Of a stretch of 12,275 nt of DNA, positions 7,963-12,275 are shown piece after piece. The translations under genes were made by a program, and so were the position numbers. The notes below the pieces were generated by a model. The model had not been told where the DNA came from. It worked only from the letters and a program-made list of their open reading frames with translations, and did not search any database. Source of the stretch: Eubacterium sp. UBA3782 (lineage in GTDB: Bacteria; Bacillota; Clostridia; Lachnospirales; Lachnospiraceae); NCBI GenBank assembly GCA_002368795.1, contig DFFG01000071.1, forward strand, positions 25,178-37,452, written 5' to 3'. Numbering within the stretch: the stretch's first letter is position 1; every line of letters starts with the position of its first letter.

Positions 7963-9462
7963 TTACAGCTGTCCGTTGACGGCCGGGAAGAGACTCTTCA
8001 GTGCCGGATACAGCTTGCGGAATACCTGATAGCGCTCCTCGTAGCGGGCGGCAAGGGCCGGATCGGGCTCCACCGTGTCGGTGACGCGGATCAGCTTTTC
8101 GCAGGCTTCCTTTACGCCGGCGTATTCGCCGCAGGCGACAGCCGCAAGGATCGCTCCGCCGTAGCCGGGGCCCTGCTCCGTCTCGGGAACGGTCAGCTTC
8201 AGGTTCAGGACGTTGGCAAAGATCTTCTTCCACAGAGGGCTCTTTGCGCCGCCGCCGCAGATCATGCTCTCATTGACGGTGATGCCCATGCCTCTGGCTG
8301 CCTCCAGGGAATCCCGGATGCCAAAGGCCACGCCCTCCAGCACAGCCAGGGTCATCTCCTCGCGGGTGGTATCCATGGACATGCCGATAAAGCAGCTTCT
8401 GGCCTCTGCATCGTTATGGGGAGACCGCTCGCCCATCAGATACGGCAGATAGAAGACATGGTTTTTGCCCAGCATCTCGTCGGTGATCCCGGCCTGCTCG
8501 CCGCTGTAGTCACCGGTCTTCAGGATCTCGTCCATCCACCATTTATTGCAGGATGCCGCAGAAAGCATGCAGCCCATCAGATGATATGCGCCGTCCGCAT
8601 GAGCAAAGGAATGCAGGCAGGGGCTGCCCTCCTCGACACCGCCGCCGTTCTGGAACGCCGTGCTGCCGATAAAGATCGTGCCGGAAGTACCAAGGGAAAT
8701 GTTGCAGGAGCCGCCGCCCACGACGCCGGTACCAACCGCTGCCGCGGCATTATCGCCGGCACCTGCGGCAACCTTAACGCCTGCCGGAAGGCCAAGCTCC
8801 GCTGCGACGCTCTCCTTCAGCGTGCCGATGACGTCATAGCTCTCATGCAGTTCCGGCATCATCTCTGCCTTTACGCCGCAGATCTCCAGCATCTCGGCGC
8901 TCCAGCACCGGTGCTCCACATCCAGCAGCAGCATGCCGGCCGCATCGGAATAGTCACTTACATGGCTGCCGGTCAGGACGTAGTTGATGTAATCCTTGGG
9001 CAGCATGATCTTTGCGATCCGGGCAAAAAGCTCGGGCTCGTTTTTCTTCATCCACAGAAGCTTCGGAGCCGTAAAGCCGGCAAATGCAATGTTGCCTGTC
9101 AGGGCGGAAAGCTTCTCCTTGCCGATGACCTGGTTCAGATAATCTGTCTCCGCCTGGGTGCGGCCGTCATTCCACAGGATGGCCGGACGGATCACCTGGT
9201 CATCCTTGTCCAGCACCACCAGTCCGTGCATCTGTCCGCCGGCGCCGATACCGGCGACCTGGCTTCTGTCAAACCCTTCCGTCAGCTCACGGATGCCCGC
9301 AAAGACTGCGGCGACCCAGTCGGAAGGCTCCTGCTCCGACCAGCCCGGATGGGGAAATGCCAGGGGATATTCCCTGGAGACGATGTTCTCGATGCCGCCC
9401 TTTTCATTCATGAGCAGCAGTTTGACAGCCGATGTGCCCAGATCGATACCAATATAGTACAT
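7963..9462 (-). CDS. xylB: Xylulokinase (FGGY carbohydrate kinase)
   Basis: This 499-residue FGGY kinase phosphorylates D-xylulose to xylulose-5-phosphate for the pentose-phosphate pathway. The N-terminal phosphate loop is GIDLGTSAVK (5-14). GQMHGLVVLD (76-85) matches the xylulokinase substrate loop, with M78-H79-G80 aligned to M77-H78-G79 of E. coli XylB. GAGDNAA (234-240) places the catalytic Asp at 237, and SLGTSGTIF follows. The C-terminal FGGY domain has CGGGAKSPLWKKI and ends in GPGYGGAILA. The start is the ATG at 9462 with GGGAGGA eight bases upstream; an 11-codon upstream extension has no such site. It follows the GH5 gene by 175 bases with only a weak hairpin between, so co-transcription is likely. 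No xylose isomerase is visible. Gluconokinase is the main alternative, but the MHG loop favours xylulose. Confidence 0.9.
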   Translation of the reverse strand: MYYIGIDLGTSAVKLLLMNEKGGIENIVSREYPLAFPHPGWSEQEPSDWVAAVFAGIRELTEGFDRSQVAGIGAGGQMHGLVVLDKDDQVIRPAILWNDGRTQAETDYLNQVIGKEKLSALTGNIAFAGFTAPKLLWMKKNEPELFARIAKIMLPKDYINYVLTGSHVSDYSDAAGMLLLDVEHRCWSAEMLEICGVKAEMMPELHESYDVIGTLKESVAAELGLPAGVKVAAGAGDNAAAAVGTGVVGGGSCNISLGTSGTIFIGSTAFQNGGGVEEGSPCLHSFAHADGAYHLMGCMLSAASCNKWWMDEILKTGDYSGEQAGITDEMLGKNHVFYLPYLMGERSPHNDAEARSCFIGMSMDTTREEMTLAVLEGVAFGIRDSLEAARGMGITVNESMICGGGAKSPLWKKIFANVLNLKLTVPETEQGPGYGGAILAAVACGEYAGVKEACEKLIRVTDTVEPDPALAARYEERYQVFRKLYPALKSLFPAVNGQL

Positions 9463-9470
9463 AGTTAGGT

Positions 9471-9477
9471 TCCTCCC
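9471..9477 (-). promoter_or_regulatory. Ribosome site that fixes the xylB start
   Basis: GGGAGGA is eight bases before the ATG at 9462, where the FGGY N-terminus (MYYIGIDLG) starts. A 5-bp inverted repeat (9489-9493 with 9499-9503) lies just upstream of it. Confidence 0.65.
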
Positions 9478-9606
9478 TTTATCCTTGACAGGCACACCGC
9501 CTGCGTTTTATCTCTTTCGAACGCCTCTTTCCTTCCCCGGCGCATAGGACGCGGGAGCAAGTACTGCATTGCACATCTCAAGTGTATCTGATTCCTTTGA
9601 CAGCTT

Positions 9607-9627
9607 AAAAGAGCAGCGTTCCTGCTT
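9607..9627 (-). terminator. Weak hairpin after the GH5 gene
   Basis: AGCAG (9612-9616) and CTGCT (9622-9626) form a 5-bp stem followed on the minus strand by CTTTT. It lies 11 bases past the GH5 stop. At best it is a partial terminator that would let transcription continue into xylB. Confidence 0.3.
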
Positions 9628-9637
9628 TTTCCTCAGC

Positions 9638-10768
9638 TCAGTTAAAATCCGGCAGCCAGCCGTTCTCCCAGCAGCGGGCCAGATCCCAGCTCTCCTTCCA
9701 CATATCATCCAGCGGTGCCTTTCGGTCACGCCACAGCTGATAGTTCCAGTAGAAGAAGCCCGCGCAGTCAGACCATGCCTTAAGCTGCATGTCCGCGATC
9801 TCCCGGAAGCGCTTTGCCACCTCGGGGTCTGTCCGGAGCGGAACCCCGTTCTTCTTTGCGTAATTCGTGGCGTACTGGTTGGAAATGCACCATTCGCCGA
9901 CGATGACGGGGATATGCTTTTCCACGGACGCGATCTGCATCCGGTTGATGTCGATGTATCTCTGGTAGACCCACGGCGTATGGAAGGGCACAAAGCTCTC
10001 CATCGCGAAAATGTAGATGTGAGTGTCCAGCATGACATTCTTCATGCCGGCTTCATCGAAAAATTTATTCCAGGAGGTCAGACGGAAGCCGTCATGGAAG
10101 ACGATGACCTTGTCCTCTGGCAGGATCGCGCGCAGGATCCGGTATGCCTCGGTATAGAAGGCCTTCAGGAATCCCATGGGCACATACCCGGAGCCCTTTG
10201 CCTCCTCCTTGTCCTCGGCCTTGCCGGTGCTCGGCGCTGTGCGGTAAACGATCCAGCTGATGGGCTCGTTGAGGACTTCGATGCCAAACAGGGCCGGATG
10301 ATCCGCGTACCGTTTCGCCAGACGCTCCAGCACGGAATAGGCGAATTCGACTTCCTTTGGATCCTTGCACCACTTGCACACACCGGTAATGCCGCCGTTG
10401 TCATAGCCGTTCTGGCTGCCGGGAACCGTGTGCAGGTCGATCAGGATGGTGATCCCGTTGTTCTGTGCCCAGGTGAAGGCCTTGTCCAGGTACTCGATGC
10501 AGCCGATAAAGGGGGCACGGTCACCGAAAACAAAATAGGGAACGGGGATCCGCACCACATTGACCCCGTGTGCCTTCAGGAAGCGGAAATCTTCCTCCGT
10601 CACATAGGTATCCCGGTGCTCCTTCATCTTTGCCGCCAGCGTCTCGGGATCCGTCCTGCGAACCAGCCAGGTCTCATCCTCCACGCCTGTTCCCGCAAAA
10701 AAAGGCTCATTCATCCACTTTTCAAGGACCAGCCAGTTGCCAAGATTCGTTCCTCTGATTTTTTCCAT
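9638..10768 (-). CDS. Glycoside hydrolase family 5, exo-1,3-beta-glucanase-like, cytosolic
   Basis: This is a 376-residue TIM-barrel glycosidase. It opens with RGTNLGNWLVLEKW (5-18), the start typical of exo-beta-1,3-glucanase-like GH5 enzymes. VRIPVPY (72-78) and DLHTVPGSQNG (111-121) follow. The acid/base is E168 in LNEP (166-169) and the nucleophile is E292 in GEW. A charged insert rich in Lys and Glu lies at about 180-192. There is no signal peptide or membrane segment, so it should act inside the cell on imported oligo- or disaccharides. An ATG six codons upstream exists, but AAGGAG lies nine bases before the ATG at 10768, which is chosen. It is the first gene after the promoter at 10931-10959, with xylB downstream. 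The exact linkage (beta-1,3-glucan, laminaribiose or other glucoside) is not proven by sequence. Confidence 0.85.
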   Translation of the reverse strand: MEKIRGTNLGNWLVLEKWMNEPFFAGTGVEDETWLVRRTDPETLAAKMKEHRDTYVTEEDFRFLKAHGVNVVRIPVPYFVFGDRAPFIGCIEYLDKAFTWAQNNGITILIDLHTVPGSQNGYDNGGITGVCKWCKDPKEVEFAYSVLERLAKRYADHPALFGIEVLNEPISWIVYRTAPSTGKAEDKEEAKGSGYVPMGFLKAFYTEAYRILRAILPEDKVIVFHDGFRLTSWNKFFDEAGMKNVMLDTHIYIFAMESFVPFHTPWVYQRYIDINRMQIASVEKHIPVIVGEWCISNQYATNYAKKNGVPLRTDPEVAKRFREIADMQLKAWSDCAGFFYWNYQLWRDRKAPLDDMWKESWDLARCWENGWLPDFN

Positions 10769-10777
10769 GCGTGTCGT

Positions 10778-10783
10778 CTCCTT
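10778..10783 (-). promoter_or_regulatory. Ribosome site that fixes the GH5 start
   Basis: AAGGAG lies nine bases before the ATG at 10768. The upstream ATG at 10786 overlaps this box and has only a weak GAGA before it. Confidence 0.65.
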
Positions 10784-10815
10784 CATTCTCGAATTCGGAT
10801 CGTCAAGCCCGCCGC

Positions 10816-10856
10816 CAGGTTATACCTGCTATGCTCCGCCGCCTGTAAAAGCGGAG
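10816..10856 (-). promoter_or_regulatory. Inverted repeats in the GH5 leader
   Basis: Two small dyads lie 48-90 bases before the start codon. CAGGT-TAT-ACCTG (10816-10828) is a compact 13-base operator-like dyad. CTCCGC (10834-10839) pairs with GCGGAG (10851-10856) around 11 bases. Either could be a repressor site or a leader structure; no known class was recognised. Confidence 0.35.
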
Positions 10857-10930
10857 AACGCCCCGGATGCGCCAGATCTTCTGCTTTGTCTGCCATGCCG
10901 CTGGTGTATGGAAAATGATTTCATCTGTAT

Positions 10931-10959
10931 AGTATAGCACACAAAGCTCCGTATGATAA
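10931..10959 (-). promoter_or_regulatory. Promoter of the GH5-xylB unit
   Basis: On the minus strand TTATCA (10954-10959, 4 of 6) and TATACT (10931-10936, 5 of 6) are 17 bases apart. The predicted leader is about 155 bases. A partly overlapping TATACA makes an alternative -10 a few bases downstream. Confidence 0.6.
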
Positions 10960-10969
10960 CCGGAACGGC

Positions 10970-11110
10970 GGATGATTTTTGTTACAGGGATAGCGAATAT
11001 TTTTTGCTCCAGGAAAACACAGCACATCCGGGATTGCCATGGATGTGTCCGCATAAAAAACGCCCCGCGGATCAGATCCACGCATATCCGGATATGCCAG
11101 ATCCCCTCGC
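10970..11110. other. Intergenic stretch dense in inverted repeats, including a 16-bp perfect palindrome
   Basis: GCATATCCGGATATGC (11082-11097) is a perfect 16-bp palindrome. CACATCC (11023-11029) pairs with GGATGTG (11041-11047) around 11 bases. TCCGC (11048-11052) pairs with GCGGA (11067-11071). The stretch lies after the GH3-operon terminator and before the GH5 promoter. No gene is supported. It may hold a secondary terminator and a regulator site. Confidence 0.45.
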
Positions 11111-11158
11111 AAAAAAAGCCCCTTCCGCGGCCGGTCTTGCAGCCGGGAGGGAAGGGGC
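11111..11158 (-). terminator. Rho-independent terminator of the GH3 operon
   Basis: GCCCCTTCC (11118-11126) and GGAAGGGGC (11150-11158) form a 9-bp perfect stem with a GC-rich interior. Seven T residues follow on the minus strand (11111-11117). It lies about 110 bases after the stop of the small membrane protein. Confidence 0.85.
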
Positions 11159-11188
11159 CCTAAAAGGGAGCGATATGTTGTTTTTGGA

Positions 11189-11257
11189 CTGCCGGGCGGT
11201 CATGCGTGATACATTGCGCATGTACCTTCTTTTGGAAAACGCTTTCCTGCCCGGCAG
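11189..11257 (-). other. Nested inverted repeats in the 3' region of the GH3 operon
   Basis: Outer arms CTGCCGGGC (11189-11197) and GCCCGGCAG (11249-11257) are perfectly complementary over 9 bp. Within them CATGCG (11201-11206) pairs with CGCATG (11217-11222). On the plus strand six T residues follow a few bases after the outer arm, so it could also act as a terminator for opposing transcription. It may otherwise be a structured 3' untranslated element or small RNA. Confidence 0.4.
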
Positions 11258-11267
11258 CGCCTCTTTT

Positions 11268-11660
11268 TTACGCCTTATTCAGATCGGTGAAGGACGCGAT
11301 GATGAACAGAAGCAGCGATACGGCTGCCAGTACGGCGTAGCGAAGGAAGCCGATGACCTGATCCATGGTGTAAAGTCCGGCGACCAGGTAGCCCAGAGCA
11401 TCCAGCTGAGTGGTGAAGCTCTGGACCAGAGCGCCTGCCATCAGGAAGGCACCCAGCATGGCTGCGAGGTTCATCCAGCTCTTAAAGCCCATGACTCTGC
11501 TCAGGATGATCAAAGCGGCAACAACGACGACCGCTGCTGCGGTAAGAACATTTACGATTGGCAGTTTATTCTGAGCAGAGCTGTAGCAGATGAGGCCGGC
11601 TGCCGCAACAATGGCGGCCAGCACAGTGATATAAAATCCGATCGTTCTTTTTGTATTCAT
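11268..11660 (-). CDS. Small four-helix membrane protein next to the GH3 glucosidase
   Basis: This is a 130-residue, strongly hydrophobic protein with four predicted membrane helices at about residues 8-27, 35-54, 64-82 and 104-124. The N-terminus is MNTKRTIGF and the C-terminal tail is short. I do not recognise a named family or any catalytic motif. It starts 11 bases after the GH3 stop. The stop TAA of that gene overlaps the AAGGAGG that serves this ATG, so the two are almost certainly translated together. The GH3 protein ends in a membrane anchor, so a role as its membrane partner or assembly factor is a reasonable inference, not shown by sequence. It is the last gene before the terminator at 11111-11158. 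Confidence 0.75.
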   Translation of the reverse strand: MNTKRTIGFYITVLAAIVAAAGLICYSSAQNKLPIVNVLTAAAVVVVAALIILSRVMGFKSWMNLAAMLGAFLMAGALVQSFTTQLDALGYLVAGLYTMDQVIGFLRYAVLAAVSLLLFIIASFTDLNKA

Positions 11661-11671
11661 GTCAGGCCTCC

Positions 11672-12275
11672 TTATGCGTTCTTTTTGCGCAGGCTGCGGA
11701 TGTACAGGGCTGCGAACAGCAGAGTCAGGATACCGGAGCAGACCTCAAATGCGAGGAATGCGTTCTGCCACCAGGTGCGGACGTACTCCATGGAGCTGCC
11801 GACGGTCACGCCGTTCATGGCTGCGCTCTCGACTTCCTGATGCAGGTAGTACTTGATGGCCTGCCGCATCTTTACCTGGAACTCGGTGTCCTTCTCGATC
11901 TCGGCACGGTGGGATTCCATCGTTCCGATTACGGAGTTGTTATAGGTGCTTGCGCTTCCCAGGCAGGTTCCGCCGCCGCCAAAGACGACACCGATCCACT
12001 GCTGGTAGTTCGGACCGCCGATCATGTCGGTAACGATCCAGCCGTCATATCCCCACTCGTTACGAAGGATCTGGACCTGCAGTCCCTCGTGGGAACCGGC
12101 ATAAATAAGTCCGGCACGGTTGAAGGCTGTCATCAGACCGCCGGCATAGTTTCCTGCCAGGCAGCCCTGGAAGCCGCGGAGCTCGTTCTCACGGCCAGCC
12201 TGCTCAGTAACAAAGGTGGAAACACCTACACGGTTCAGCTCCTGATGGTTGAAAGCAAAGTGCTTGGGCTCCATC
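11672..12275 (-). CDS. GH3 beta-glucosidase, C-terminal part with membrane anchor (runs off right edge)
   Basis: The last 200 residues are visible; the frame is open to the right edge, so the true start lies outside. KHFAFNHQELNRVGVST (residues 4-20 of the visible part), MTAFNR (48-53) and LRNEWGYDGWIVTD (70-83) are typical of the GH3 catalytic barrel, with D83 the expected nucleophile. Normally this barrel is N-terminal. Here it is followed only by a linker, one hydrophobic helix (about 170-193) and a basic tail, RSLRKKNA. The rest of the enzyme must therefore precede it, as in the domain-permuted GH3 glucosidases known from rumen and gut Clostridia. The positive-inside rule puts the barrel outside the cell, cleaving beta-glucosides at the surface. 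The small membrane protein follows in the same operon. Confidence 0.85.
   Translation of the reverse strand, partial: MEPKHFAFNHQELNRVGVSTFVTEQAGRENELRGFQGCLAGNYAGGLMTAFNRAGLIYAGSHEGLQVQILRNEWGYDGWIVTDMIGGPNYQQWIGVVFGGGGTCLGSASTYNNSVIGTMESHRAEIEKDTEFQVKMRQAIKYYLHQEVESAAMNGVTVGSSMEYVRTWWQNAFLAFEVCSGILTLLFAALYIRSLRKKNA

Noticed and set aside
9567..9582. CATTGCACATCTCAAG upstream of xylB as another copy of the operator repeat
   Set aside because: Only 10 of 16 positions match, there is no partner at 21 bp, and no promoter at the expected distance.
9569..10918. Plus-strand open frame of 449 codons opposite GH5
   Set aside because: Antisense to the intact GH5 gene, runs through its promoter-side leader, and shows no family motifs.
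10953..11840. Plus-strand open frame of 295 codons across the terminator and small membrane protein
   Set aside because: It reads through a minus-strand terminator and two minus-strand genes; low-plausibility composition.

Overview
The window looks like a chromosomal carbohydrate-catabolism region of a GC-rich anaerobic Firmicute, most likely a Lachnospiraceae-type gut or rumen Clostridium. The pointers are strong AGGAGG ribosome sites, GH3 and GH5 beta-glucan enzymes, a sodium-coupled amino-acid transporter and an SDR-type mannonate oxidoreductase. This placement is inferred from gene style; there is no rRNA or other marker. Every convincing gene is on the minus strand, so transcription runs right to left. 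No mobile element, CRISPR array, tRNA or rRNA was seen.

From right to left: (i) the 3' part of a membrane-anchored GH3 glucosidase (catalytic barrel at the C-terminus), closely followed by a small four-helix membrane protein, a structured 3' region and a terminator; (ii) a cytosolic GH5 of the exo-1,3-beta-glucanase type and xylulokinase, starting at a good promoter near 10931-10959 and ending at a hairpin near 7907-7941; (iii) a neurotransmitter:sodium-symporter family protein with its own promoter and AT-rich upstream tract; (iv) a LarA-like nickel-pincer racemase/epimerase; (v) kdgK-gnd-uxuB (2-keto-3-deoxygluconate kinase, 6-phosphogluconate dehydrogenase, D-mannonate oxidoreductase), ending at a strong terminator at 726-786; (vi) the 5' part of a DUF362 gene with its own promoter, running off the left edge.

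Blocks iv and v form a plausible hexonate/hexuronate module. The LarA-like enzyme would interconvert C2 epimers such as D-gluconate and D-mannonate. UxuB links mannonate to fructuronate, KdgK phosphorylates the KDG made from mannonate by UxuA (not in the window), and Gnd takes 6-phosphogluconate to ribulose-5-phosphate. The best evidence that these belong together is cis-regulatory. The larA-like gene and kdgK both carry tandem copies of a CATTGCAAAACTTGTT-like 16-mer (plus-strand reading) at a 21-bp period. In both, the proximal copy ends exactly 21 bp from the -10 box, on the same face and overlapping the -35. This is the layout of an AraC/XylS-type activator site such as araI1-I2. No regulator gene lies in the window. 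The shared operator, together with a predicted nickel-dependent epimerase feeding an Entner-Doudoroff-type branch, is the most novel-looking feature here.
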